NCBI RefSeq assembly: GCF_000179615.1
Contig: NZ_AEDD01000004.1
Span: forward strand, 1-64,000
Source: Paenibacillus curdlanolyticus YK9
Lineage (GTDB): Bacteria > Bacillota > Bacilli > Paenibacillales > Paenibacillaceae
DNA length: 64,000 nt
Direction of reading: 5' to 3'
Shown: one piece after another, positions 45,293 through 53,621 of the stretch
Position numbering within the stretch: position 1 is the first letter of the stretch
Layout of the letters: every line of letters begins with the position of its first letter
Translations under genes and position numbers: made by a program
Notes under the pieces: model-generated
Databases searched by the model: none
Told to the model about the DNA's origin: nothing
The model's input: only the letters and a program-made list of their open reading frames with translations

Positions 45293-46753
45293 ATGGAATT
45301 CACGCCCATATTGGATCGAAACAGCGAGCAGCCGCTATACTTACAGCTGTATCGTTATATCCGAACGCAAATGGAGGAGGGACGCATCGATGCCGGCTCA
45401 CGCCTGCCGTCTATTCGGCAGCTGAGCGCCCATTTGCAGGTGAGCAAAGTAACGATCGAGACCGCCTATCAGCAGCTTATCGCCGAAGGCTATATCGAGA
45501 GCCGAGAGCGAAGCGGCCTGCGGGCGCTCCCTGTAGAGAAGGCGCCTGCCGCGATACGCCACGAGAGCGTCAGCAGGAACAGCAGCAGCGGCGATGCCGC
45601 CGCCGAAAGCACATCGCTTCACGCGAATCACAGCAAGCCAGACCGCCGCGAGGGTCGCGGTGATCTGGCTCTGTATGATTTTCAATATGGCGATATTGAC
45701 GTGGAACGGTTCCCTATGAAAGCTTGGCGCGCTTGCCTGCATCAAGCGCTCGATTATGACCTGCGCGGGGTGCTCAATTACGGTCATCCGCAAGGCGATG
45801 CTGAGCTTCGCGCAGCGCTTGCCCGTTATTTGGGAGAGTCGCGGGGCGTCCATTGCACGGCGGAACAGATTGTGCTATCAGCAGGCACGCAGCAGTCGAT
45901 GGCTCTGCTGTGCAGGCTCCTTCCGCTTGCCGGACAAGCCGTCGCGATAGAAGAGCCGGGGTATCATGGCGTACGAAGCGTTCTCGCCGACCATGACTGC
46001 GCGCTGCTTCCGATTCCGATCGAGCATGACGGCCTTTCGATTACCGCACTTAAGGCAAGCCATGCGGCAGCGGTCTATGTGACCCCTTCGCATCAGTTTC
46101 CGATTGGCAGCGTGCTGTCCGCCCAGAAGCGGCATCAGCTCATCCACTGGGCAAGCGAGCGCGGCGCATTCATCCTTGAGGATGATTACGATAGCGAATT
46201 CCGCTATCAGGGCCAGCCCATTCATGCGCTGCAAGCGCTTGATCAAGACGGGCGCGTCATCTATCTCGGTACGATGTCCAAGTCGTTCCTCCCATCGATC
46301 CGCATGAGCTATCTGGTGCTGCCGCCGCCGGTTGCCGCTGCCTCGCAAGCTCGTCTCGCCTCGTATAACACGGCGGTATCGCCGCTCCTGCAGCGCGCAG
46401 TTATGCTGTTTATGCGCGAAGGCCATATGGAGCGGCATGTTCGCCGCATGCGAAGGCTGTACCAAGCGAAGCATCGCCGTCTCATCCATGCGCTGCAGGC
46501 GCATATGCAGGATCGGATCTCGATCATCGGGCAAAAAGCAGGCCTGCACCTGCTAATAGACGTCCATGGCAGACAGCGCGATGAGCTGATTGCGCTTGCC
46601 GAGGCTGCCGGCGTGCGCGTCTACTCGCCAGCCCCGCAATGGAGCGCCCCCGCGCAATGCCCGCCGTCGCTCATCATGCTCGGCTTCGGCGGCGTTCCCG
46701 AGGAAGCGATCGAAGAAGGCATTCGCCGGCTTGCAGCCGCGTGGTTTAACTGA
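45293..46753 (+). CDS. MocR/PdxR-family regulator (GntR HTH plus aminotransferase fold), 486 aa
   Basis: A winged helix (about residues 10-75: YLQLYRYIRTQMEEGRID, then LPSIRQLSAHLQVSKVTIET) is joined by a linker to a fold-type I aminotransferase-like domain. The PLP lysine is in YLGTMSKSFLPSIRMSYL near 325, and the cofactor aspartate is in YVTPSHQFPIG and EDDYDSEFRYQG regions. The start at ATG 45293 fits MocR alignments (MEFTPILDRNSEQPLYLQLY). An ATG six codons upstream is possible. It likely senses PLP or an amine and controls the divergent flavin protein gene and itself. PdxR identity would need pdxST nearby; none is seen. Confidence 0.88.
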   Translation: MEFTPILDRNSEQPLYLQLYRYIRTQMEEGRIDAGSRLPSIRQLSAHLQVSKVTIETAYQQLIAEGYIESRERSGLRALPVEKAPAAIRHESVSRNSSSGDAAAESTSLHANHSKPDRREGRGDLALYDFQYGDIDVERFPMKAWRACLHQALDYDLRGVLNYGHPQGDAELRAALARYLGESRGVHCTAEQIVLSAGTQQSMALLCRLLPLAGQAVAIEEPGYHGVRSVLADHDCALLPIPIEHDGLSITALKASHAAAVYVTPSHQFPIGSVLSAQKRHQLIHWASERGAFILEDDYDSEFRYQGQPIHALQALDQDGRVIYLGTMSKSFLPSIRMSYLVLPPPVAAASQARLASYNTAVSPLLQRAVMLFMREGHMERHVRRMRRLYQAKHRRLIHALQAHMQDRISIIGQKAGLHLLIDVHGRQRDELIALAEAAGVRVYSPAPQWSAPAQCPPSLIMLGFGGVPEEAIEEGIRRLAAAWFN

Positions 46754-46804
46754 AGAATCAGGGAGCTGCGTCGTTCACGTGCGTGTTGGCGCTCTCCCTC
46801 CTAC

Positions 46805-48013
46805 TCATTCCGGAATATCATTCAGGAAGCTTTTCGAAATAATCCCGTTGCTTTGAATCTTTGCTTTCACCGCGACCTTCACTTCCGCTTGGGCAAACTG
46901 CTGATCCCAATCGTTCTTGACTTTATTGAACATCCGATAATGGGTTCTCATCAACCGCTCGCCAAACCCGAAAATATCGACTCCGTACTCTTTCTGCACT
47001 TTCTGGATTGTGCCTTCCACGCTCTGCTTAATCATCCGTTCCGCGATGGCATCGGCTTTATTAAACCCGTTCATCTTATCCAGCCGAATCGACTGGCATT
47101 GATTTTCGGTGACATCTCCTTCTACGAATATCCGGATACGAACGATCGGGCGATGATTCGCATAATTCACGTTCACATCGCTAGTCGAATGTTTAATTTG
47201 AACCTGCATATATTGATCCGATTCACACGGAACGGTCAACGAAGTTAGCTTCAGCTTATTTTGCGCCCATAATAAATCGCGCGTCTCCTCCACCGACAGA
47301 AACCCGAGCAGCTTTGCCCGTTTCATGACCGCCGTGCCATCCACTAAAATCTGCGTCGGCTGTACGGTACTTTTAAGTACATCGGTATTGTACGCTTTCG
47401 GCGAGGGATGCTCAATCGTCACCGAAGAAAGCATTGGCTGTTTGCCTTCACTCGTAATATCGCGAATAAATTCTCTCAAATGCACGTTCGGCGTTCCACC
47501 CCAGTTTTTTTGAACGGAATCGAGCTCATATCTAATTTTTCCAGCGGAAACCGTCACGGACGGAGATACAATTTTGTTCAGATCAGATGCAGGGATTCGA
47601 TGTGCCACAACCATTTGGATATCATTGCGAATATCCGCCATGCTTTCGAGAAAGTCAAAGAACAGCAGCCCTTTTTCATCCGAGAGCAGCTTTTCATCCA
47701 GCATGAGCAGCATCGTATGGCTTAATTCCAGCTTGCGGCCCGCTTTCTGCTCAATTTGAAAAAAAGCCTCATTCATCGTATTCCCTTCGCCGTCCAACAC
47801 GTACGTCGTCGCGTCCCCCCTCCTCTTGCCGGCAACGAACTCCATCGTGTTTATGATCTGCAAGTAGACATGATAGTTTGATTTCTCGCCATTCATAACG
47901 GCTGCGCTGCTAACGATGACGTATTGGTTGGCCGTCCGTATATCCCAGCAGCCAGTTAGAGCGACACTTATCATACAGCCCAATATAGCGACGCGCATCA
48001 ATCGGCTGATCAT
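46805..48013 (-). CDS. gerC: Germinant receptor C subunit, Ger(x)C lipoprotein, 402 aa
   Basis: Signal peptide with lipobox ALTGC (cysteine near 22, followed by WDIR as usual in GerC). The three-domain GerC body follows: NEAFFQIEQKAGRKLELSHT near 80, VVAHRIPASD and, at the end, EYGVDIFGFGERLMRTHYRM in the C-terminal domain. It is anchored on the outer surface of the inner spore membrane and needed for receptor function. It overlaps gerA by 4 bp (ATGA). Last gene of the operon; no strong terminator is visible before the convergent MocR gene. Confidence 0.93.
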   Translation of the reverse strand: MISRLMRVAILGCMISVALTGCWDIRTANQYVIVSSAAVMNGEKSNYHVYLQIINTMEFVAGKRRGDATTYVLDGEGNTMNEAFFQIEQKAGRKLELSHTMLLMLDEKLLSDEKGLLFFDFLESMADIRNDIQMVVAHRIPASDLNKIVSPSVTVSAGKIRYELDSVQKNWGGTPNVHLREFIRDITSEGKQPMLSSVTIEHPSPKAYNTDVLKSTVQPTQILVDGTAVMKRAKLLGFLSVEETRDLLWAQNKLKLTSLTVPCESDQYMQVQIKHSTSDVNVNYANHRPIVRIRIFVEGDVTENQCQSIRLDKMNGFNKADAIAERMIKQSVEGTIQKVQKEYGVDIFGFGERLMRTHYRMFNKVKNDWDQQFAQAEVKVAVKAKIQSNGIISKSFLNDIPE

Positions 48014-49479
48014 GGAGCATCCTCGTTTTTAAGCGGCGCACGAAAGACCATATCTTGATGTGCCCTTGGCCGCATTGGCGCAACAGGCGTAAGGTAGGGC
48101 ACGCCAAATGACTGTAAGCTGACCAGATGAATAACCAACAGGGCAATGCCAATGAAAATGCCGTAGACGCCTAGTACCGCGCCGAGAAAAAGCAGCCCAA
48201 AACGGATTAAGCGAACGGTACTGCTAAAATCATAGTGGGGAACGACTAGCCCGCAGAGCTCGGTAGCCGCCACGACGATCAATAAAATACTCGATACAAT
48301 GCCGGCTTCGACGGCTGCCTGTCCGAGCACGATTGCGCCTGCGATCGGAACGGCTTGTCCAAGCACGCTAGGGACGCGAGTGCCCGCTTCGCGCAGCAGC
48401 TCGAATAAAAGCGTCATCACCAGCAGCGCAACGCCGGTCGTAAACGGCGAGCCTTGCTCCTGCCCGCTGATGGAATAAAGAAGCAGCGTTGGCACCATTT
48501 CTGAATGGTAATAAATAACCGATATATAGAGCGCCGGCAAAAACAAGGACAGGATGAGACTCGCATGCCGCAATAGCCGCATAAATACGGCGAGGACAGG
48601 CATGACGTAATAATCGCCCGCCGATTGAAAGAAATTGCCGTACACGGCAGGACCGATGAGCACGAACGGGCTGCCATCGACAATGACCGCGCATTTTCCC
48701 TCAACGAGCTCGGAGGCTGCAGTATCCGGCCGTTCTGAACTAAGCAACGTAGGAAAAAACCAGGAACGGTTTTGGCTGATGATCTCCTCCACATTAGCCG
48801 AATCATAGATGGCCTTCACTCGCATTTTCGTTAGTCGCGAACGAAATTCGTTCACTATCGACTCGTCCGCAGCGTTAGCCAAATAAGCCAGGGAGATGCA
48901 CGTCTTCGTCTCTTCCCCTGCCGTAAAGGATTCAAATCGAAGCAGCGGATTACGGATTCGCCGCCGGATTAACGAAATATTCGTATCCAACGACTCCGTG
49001 AACGATTCCTGCGTTCCTCGAATGACCTTTTGGTTTTTGGGCGCTTCAATCGATCGGCTTGGTATGCCTCCGATCCTCACGCACAGCACCTGCTCCACGC
49101 CGTCCATGATAAGAAGCGCGTCTCCGTTAAGAAGCTGATCCGTCGCCTCCTGGACATTCTTCGCATAGGCAAAGATAAGCAGGCCAAGCTTTTCCTGACG
49201 AAACTGCTCAAGCTGCTGCAAGGTGCCGACGGACAAAGCGGATGCGGCGCTGCCCGCCGTAAGCGGCTCAAGCAATTTCTCCACTAACGTTTGGGCTTCG
49301 GCCATCGTCGTTAATGCGCATAGAAACCCATGCGAAACGCCAATTTGAATCGGCGATGAATGAAAATCGGAGCTATTTCCAAAAAGCTCGCACAGCTGCT
49401 GCAGCGTATGGCTCGCATCCTTTTGCAGAGGCATGGTCATGCTGCTCTCCTGTTTTTTGACTTTCCAACTCACATTCAT
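48010..49479 (-). CDS. gerA: Germinant receptor A subunit, GerA family, 489 aa
   Basis: The N-terminal soluble domain (about 1-250) has LLNGDALLIMDGVEQVLCVR near 120 and SIEAPKNQKVIRGTQESFTE near 145, which are family signatures; RRRIRNPLLRFE also matches. The C-terminal membrane part has about five helices (PVLAVFMRLLRHASLILSLF ... GAVLGVYGIFIGIALLVIHL). The start is ATG 49479, overlapping the gerB stop (ATGA) with AAGGAG before it; longer frames to 49656 lie inside gerB and are rejected. Part of the receptor that triggers germination on nutrient binding; ligand unknown. Confidence 0.93.
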   Translation of the reverse strand: MNVSWKVKKQESSMTMPLQKDASHTLQQLCELFGNSSDFHSSPIQIGVSHGFLCALTTMAEAQTLVEKLLEPLTAGSAASALSVGTLQQLEQFRQEKLGLLIFAYAKNVQEATDQLLNGDALLIMDGVEQVLCVRIGGIPSRSIEAPKNQKVIRGTQESFTESLDTNISLIRRRIRNPLLRFESFTAGEETKTCISLAYLANAADESIVNEFRSRLTKMRVKAIYDSANVEEIISQNRSWFFPTLLSSERPDTAASELVEGKCAVIVDGSPFVLIGPAVYGNFFQSAGDYYVMPVLAVFMRLLRHASLILSLFLPALYISVIYYHSEMVPTLLLYSISGQEQGSPFTTGVALLVMTLLFELLREAGTRVPSVLGQAVPIAGAIVLGQAAVEAGIVSSILLIVVAATELCGLVVPHYDFSSTVRLIRFGLLFLGAVLGVYGIFIGIALLVIHLVSLQSFGVPYLTPVAPMRPRAHQDMVFRAPLKNEDAP

Positions 49480-50591
49480 TTCGCTTCTCCTTCCTTGCCC
49501 TCCTTGGCGGCTTTGACCATTACAGCCAGCAGCATGAGGAATGGAATGACAAATTGCATAGGGATGTGAATATAGAGCGGCACGATCTTCAAACCCTCCG
49601 CCGCATGTTCGGCGAAGGAATCCGCGACATAGATGGAAAGCAGCGCGATGATACAAGAGATCGGAAACGCTCCTGTACGGTACGGAATCCGAAATAGATG
49701 CTCGATCCCTTTTAACGCGCCGAACAAATAAGCGGACACCTTAATGAGGATCGTCACAAACATCATAAAAATGACCAGCATCTCCAGCCGTTCAAACAAA
49801 TAAGCAAAAGAAATATCTCGAACGGTAACCAGGAAAGGAAATAACGATCTTAGTTTAGGCTTCACATCAAGCGTTACCGTTTCCAGAATCGTTGTACAAG
49901 TGAGGATCAAGCCCGCTGTGCCGATCGCCCAGCTTGATACGGTCCCAACTTTACCGCCTGCTGACGTAAACTTCAGGAACATAACCAACACGATTAATTC
50001 TCCGAAGGGAAACGTGATAAGCGCAGGAAACACGGCGGACAGGACTGGCTTCACGCCATCTCCTAGCACAGGCTGCAAATAAGCGAAATGATACTCATGA
50101 TCCCAAATCATAAGCACGATCAGCAAGAGAAACACGATGAGAATCATTAAAAAAAACAGCTCAGCCGTTCGAATAAACGCGCCAGCTCCATGCCAGAGCA
50201 TATAGGCGATAACTGTGGTAAACGTAAACACAATGACCTCGATTGGCGTAGTCGCAAGCACGGCAGTCGAAATGATTTCAATAAAGTCCCGAAGCACTCG
50301 CGCGCCGAGGTACAAAAAATAAAGAATATATAAAAAGATGACACCGCTGCCTGCAATCGGCCCGAATGCATAACGAGCAATCTCAAACAGGTCAAAGCCA
50401 GGCCGTCGCGACTGCAGATATCGATAAAACGTAAAGATCCCGATGCCTATGACCGTTGCCGCCAAAATCGCAATCCACGAGTCGCGCTTAGCCTCTTGTC
50501 CAATATTCATGACGATCGCGCTTCCCAGCTCGAATAGGACGATCAGGGAGAATAACTGCCAATTCGAAATGGCAAGCTTATTATCGTTCAT
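49476..50591 (-). CDS. gerB: Germinant receptor B subunit, GerB family (APC-type), 371 aa
   Basis: Ten predicted membrane helices with the spore germination amino-acid-permease-like fold; LFSLIVLFELGSAIVMNIGQ opens the first helix and the overall pattern follows GerAB/GerKB. It probably forms the ligand-binding subunit in the inner spore membrane. The start is ATG 50591, giving MNDNKLAISNWQLF, the usual GerB opening. It overlaps the small upstream gene by 11 bp and gerA by 4 bp. The order B-A-C differs from the common A-B-C. Confidence 0.93.
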   Translation of the reverse strand: MNDNKLAISNWQLFSLIVLFELGSAIVMNIGQEAKRDSWIAILAATVIGIGIFTFYRYLQSRRPGFDLFEIARYAFGPIAGSGVIFLYILYFLYLGARVLRDFIEIISTAVLATTPIEVIVFTFTTVIAYMLWHGAGAFIRTAELFFLMILIVFLLLIVLMIWDHEYHFAYLQPVLGDGVKPVLSAVFPALITFPFGELIVLVMFLKFTSAGGKVGTVSSWAIGTAGLILTCTTILETVTLDVKPKLRSLFPFLVTVRDISFAYLFERLEMLVIFMMFVTILIKVSAYLFGALKGIEHLFRIPYRTGAFPISCIIALLSIYVADSFAEHAAEGLKIVPLYIHIPMQFVIPFLMLLAVMVKAAKEGKEGEAK

Positions 50592-50805
50592 CTTCGCCTC
50601 CGCCTGTCGACCGTTTTTGTTTCTTTCGCATCTGCCTGTCGGCAATCAAGCTATAGATGAAGCCGCATGCAGCGATGCCCAGCTGAAGAGGGTATCCGGT
50701 GACTACTACTCCGCCCAGCCCTTTTACGCCAAAGCTCAAAGCATCAATGATATAAATACAAGCGAACGCAGCGCAGCCTACGCCTAGAAACACAGCCGTT
50801 ACCAT
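50581..50805 (-). CDS. Small two-helix membrane protein, candidate receptor D subunit, 74 aa
   Basis: Two hydrophobic segments (VTAVFLGVGCAAFACIYIID and YPLQLGIAACGFIYSLIA) and a basic tail (RQMRKKQKRS). Small two-helix D proteins are known to be encoded within or next to some germinant receptor operons and to modulate germination. Size, topology and its place as first gene, overlapping gerB by 11 bp, fit that class. The ribosome binding site (AAAAAGG) is modest. Identity as D subunit is inference. Confidence 0.7.
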   Translation of the reverse strand: MVTAVFLGVGCAAFACIYIIDALSFGVKGLGGVVVTGYPLQLGIAACGFIYSLIADRQMRKKQKRSTGGGEDER

Positions 50806-50841
50806 CGCAATAGCCCAACCTTTTTCCTATTCGTTTTTTCA

Positions 50842-50871
50842 CTTATGGTTTACTGTTCCATAAATAATCCA
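50842..50871 (-). promoter_or_regulatory. Candidate forespore (sigma-G-like) promoter of the ger operon
   Basis: On the minus strand TGGATT (50871-50866) and CATAAG (50847-50842) are 18 bp apart, 37 bp before the first start codon. They partly match the sigma-G pattern (TGAATA, CATACTA). The match is weak; the location and the forespore expression of ger operons in general are the main support. Confidence 0.35.
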
Positions 50872-50953
50872 AATTTATGTATTGAGCGCGCCGCTGCTGG
50901 CGATTAGAATAGATCGATAACGAAACGCAGCAACCGGAAGGAAGTGGAATGCT

Positions 50954-51658
50954 ATGTACAACATTTTGGTCATTGAGGACGACGAGAAAATCGCGGATAT
51001 GCTAAGCGCTGCGATTGCCAAATATGATTTTGCGGTGCAGGTGGTCGAGGACTTTAGGCTCGTGCTGGAGTGTTTTCTAGCGGTTAAGCCAGATCTGGTG
51101 CTGCTGGACGTCAACCTGCCCAAGTTCGACGGCTTCTATTGGTGCAGACAAATCCGTGCCCAATCGACTTGCCCCATCATCTTCATCTCGGCGCGCGACA
51201 GCCAAATGGATCAAGTTATGGCCCTAGAGAACGGTGCGGATGATTATATTACGAAGCCCTTCGATATCGAGATTGTCATTGCCAAAATCCGCAGCCAGCT
51301 CCGCCGGGCGTACGGCGCTTACGCCGCTGGCCAAGAGCAGGAGCGAACGGTGACGAGCGCAGGCATCGTTTTATACCCGGAGCGCTTCGTCGTATCCTGC
51401 CAAGGGAATTCGATCGAGCTTACGCAGAAGGAAGCGGCGCTGCTGGAGGTGCTCATGCTCAAGGAAGGGCGCGTCGTCAGCCGCGAGCGGCTGCTGGACC
51501 TGATGTGGGAGGACCAGCATTTTATCGATGACAATACGCTTAACGTATACATAACCCGCGTTCGCAGGAAGCTAAAGGATATCGGCATTGGCGATCGGAT
51601 TGAAACCGTCAGGGGTGCAGGCTATCGCCTGATTCCTGAGCTTGAGGAGCTGCCATGA
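50954..51658 (+). CDS. OmpR-family response regulator, BceR-like, 234 aa
   Basis: Receiver domain with EDDEKIADML, the phosphorylated aspartate in LVLLDVNLPKFDG near 53 and KPFD at the end. The C-terminal winged helix is of OmpR type (LTQKEAALLEVLMLKEGRVV and RERLLDLMWEDQHFIDDNTL). It overlaps the histidine kinase gene by 4 bp, and an ABC transporter pair follows. This is the standard layout of peptide-antibiotic sensing and resistance modules of Bacillota. Expected target: the promoter before the ABC genes. Confidence 0.92.
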   Translation: MYNILVIEDDEKIADMLSAAIAKYDFAVQVVEDFRLVLECFLAVKPDLVLLDVNLPKFDGFYWCRQIRAQSTCPIIFISARDSQMDQVMALENGADDYITKPFDIEIVIAKIRSQLRRAYGAYAAGQEQERTVTSAGIVLYPERFVVSCQGNSIELTQKEAALLEVLMLKEGRVVSRERLLDLMWEDQHFIDDNTLNVYITRVRRKLKDIGIGDRIETVRGAGYRLIPELEELP

Positions 51659-52674
51659 GGCTGTTCTGGCGCGCGCAGCTGCCGCTCATGCTGATGTTTA
51701 TGATTCAGCTCGTCCTCGTTCCGCTGCTCTATGCGGTAACTGGCGAAGGACGCGCCGTCTCCGTCATGCTGTATGGCATGCTCATCAGCGCTTTCGTGCT
51801 GCTCGTCTATCTCGTCTACCACTATGTGATGAATCGGGACATGTACACGGAGCTGTCGCGATCGACGGATTCGGCGGACAACCCGACTGAGTCCCTTATG
51901 ATCCCTCCCCTTGGCACCTCTCCGCTCCCCGAGGCGATTCATGAACGGATGACTTATTATGAATTTCAATACAGCGATCAGCTGCAGCGGCAGCAAAATG
52001 CCATGGAGCAGCATATCACCTTCATTAATCGGTGGGTCCACCAGATGAAAACGCCGCTATCCGTCATTCAGCTCACGCTTCCGGAGCTGGAGGATGCGCC
52101 TGCCGACCATATCCGCGATGAGCTGGATCGGCTTCGCAAAGGGCTCGAAATGGTGCTGTATACGGCACGGCTAGAGCGATTTGAGCAGGATTTTGCCGTC
52201 GAGGCGCTCAGCCTGCGCGATGAAGTGAACAAAGTAATCGTCGAGCGGCGGAAGCTCTTTATTCGCAAAGGCGTAACGCCTGAATTTCAGATCGACAGCA
52301 AGCTAACGGCTTATTCCGATAGCAAGTGGTTCCGATTCATGCTCGACCAGATCGTCACGAATGCCGTCAACTATTCGGGCGGTATGGGCAAGCGCGTCTA
52401 CCTGACAGCTGAAGAGACAGGCGAGAATGTGGTGCTCCACATTCGTGACGAAGGAATCGGCATCGAGCCCGAAGATATCGGGCGGGTTTTCAACCCTTAC
52501 TTTACAGGCGAACGAGGACGGCAGTATGCCGAATCGACTGGCATGGGGCTGTATCTCGTGCGCGAAATCGCCCACAAGCTCGGCCATAGCGTAGCGCTGC
52601 AATCCGCGCCTGGGCAAGGAACAACCGTAACGCTGACGCTTCGCAAAGCTGAACCTGCAGGCACACCTTCTTAG
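51655..52674 (+). CDS. Intramembrane-sensing histidine kinase, BceS-like, 339 aa
   Basis: Two closely spaced N-terminal membrane helices (LPLMLMFMIQLVLVPLLYAV and VMLYGMLISAFVLLVYLVYH) with almost no extracytoplasmic loop, so it cannot bind a ligand outside. Such kinases read the state of their partner ABC permease. The phosphorylation region is FINRWVHQMKTPLSVIQLTL, with the histidine near residue 125. ATPase motifs are QIVTNAVNYSG and GIGIEPEDIGRVFNPYFTGE with ESTGMGLYLV. Overlaps the regulator gene by 4 bp. Confidence 0.92.
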   Translation: MRLFWRAQLPLMLMFMIQLVLVPLLYAVTGEGRAVSVMLYGMLISAFVLLVYLVYHYVMNRDMYTELSRSTDSADNPTESLMIPPLGTSPLPEAIHERMTYYEFQYSDQLQRQQNAMEQHITFINRWVHQMKTPLSVIQLTLPELEDAPADHIRDELDRLRKGLEMVLYTARLERFEQDFAVEALSLRDEVNKVIVERRKLFIRKGVTPEFQIDSKLTAYSDSKWFRFMLDQIVTNAVNYSGGMGKRVYLTAEETGENVVLHIRDEGIGIEPEDIGRVFNPYFTGERGRQYAESTGMGLYLVREIAHKLGHSVALQSAPGQGTTVTLTLRKAEPAGTPS

Positions 52675-52688
52675 AGGTGTGTCTTTTA
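52661..52688 (+). terminator. Terminator-like hairpin between kinase and ABC genes
   Basis: GCACACCT pairs with AGGTGTGT around a 6-nt loop and is followed by TCTTTT. It overlaps the end of the kinase gene, so the ABC genes probably rely on their own inducible promoter. Confidence 0.6.
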
Positions 52689-52850
52689 TTCGATACGATG
52701 AGACGACCTTGCAATGCGAACAAAGACCGAACATAACCTTTCATCCGCGTAAGCAAAGCTTCATCTAATTCGATAGCAACAACCTGCTTAAGATTGGTAC
52801 AGTGAGAACATCAATTGAACGCGCAGGAGCGAAAGGAGAATGAACGAAGC

Positions 52851-53621
52851 ATGAACATTTTAGAAGTCAAAGGCATGAATAAAGTGTATACGGGCAGAGT
52901 CGCGACGCACGCCCTCACCGATATCCACCTCACGATCCAGAAGGGCGAATTCGTCGGTATTATGGGGCCTTCCGGCAGCGGCAAGACGACCTTGCTGAAT
53001 ATGGTATCTACCATCGATCGCCCGAGCACAGGGGAAGTGCTGATCGGCGGTTCCAACCCCCATCGGATGAAAAAAAGTGAGCTGGCGCTATTCCGGCGCA
53101 GGCAGCTCGGCTTCGTGTTCCAGGATTTTAATCTGCTCGATACGCTTACAGTAGCTGAAAACATCGTGCTGCCGCTTACGTTGGACCGGCGTCCGGTCAA
53201 AGAAATGGATTCGCTGCTGTTCCAAGCTGCCGAACGGCTGGGCATTACCGAAATATTAAACAAGCGAACGTATGAAATTTCCGGCGGACAGCGCCAGCGG
53301 ACGGCTATTGCCAGAGCTACGATTACGTCCCCCGTCCTGCTGCTGGCGGATGAGCCGACGGGGGCGCTCGACTCCCATTCCTCCCGCGTCGTGATGGAAT
53401 CGCTGACCCAAATCAACGAGAAGGACGGCACGACGATTATGCTCGTCACCCATGATCCGCTGGCCGCAAGCTACTGCAATCGCATCGTCTTCATTAAGGA
53501 TGGCAAGCTTGCAGCAGAAATTCATCGCGGAGAGAGCAGGCAGTCGTTCTTCCAGAAGATTATCGATACGTTATCCTTCTGGGGAGGTAATGCAAGTGAA
53601 CTTTCCTCGATTCGCGTTTAA
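52851..53621 (+). CDS. ABC transporter ATPase, BceA-like, 256 aa
   Basis: Walker A IMGPSGSGKTTLLNMVST near residue 40, Q-loop FVFQDFNLLDTLTV, signature YEISGGQRQRTAIARA near 143 and Walker B LLLADEPTGALDSHSS. It belongs to the MacB/LolD-like group that partners large FtsX-type permeases. The start is the ATG at 52851 (MNILEVKGMNKVY), with AAAGGAG 12 bases upstream; an in-frame ATG 12 codons earlier is rejected. It overlaps the permease gene by 26 bp. Confidence 0.92.
   Translation: MNILEVKGMNKVYTGRVATHALTDIHLTIQKGEFVGIMGPSGSGKTTLLNMVSTIDRPSTGEVLIGGSNPHRMKKSELALFRRRQLGFVFQDFNLLDTLTVAENIVLPLTLDRRPVKEMDSLLFQAAERLGITEILNKRTYEISGGQRQRTAIARATITSPVLLLADEPTGALDSHSSRVVMESLTQINEKDGTTIMLVTHDPLAASYCNRIVFIKDGKLAAEIHRGESRQSFFQKIIDTLSFWGGNASELSSIRV

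Noticed and set aside
46754-46804. Terminator between the MocR gene and gerC
   Set aside because: AGGGAG/CTCCCT ends could pair, but the loop is long and there is no T run.
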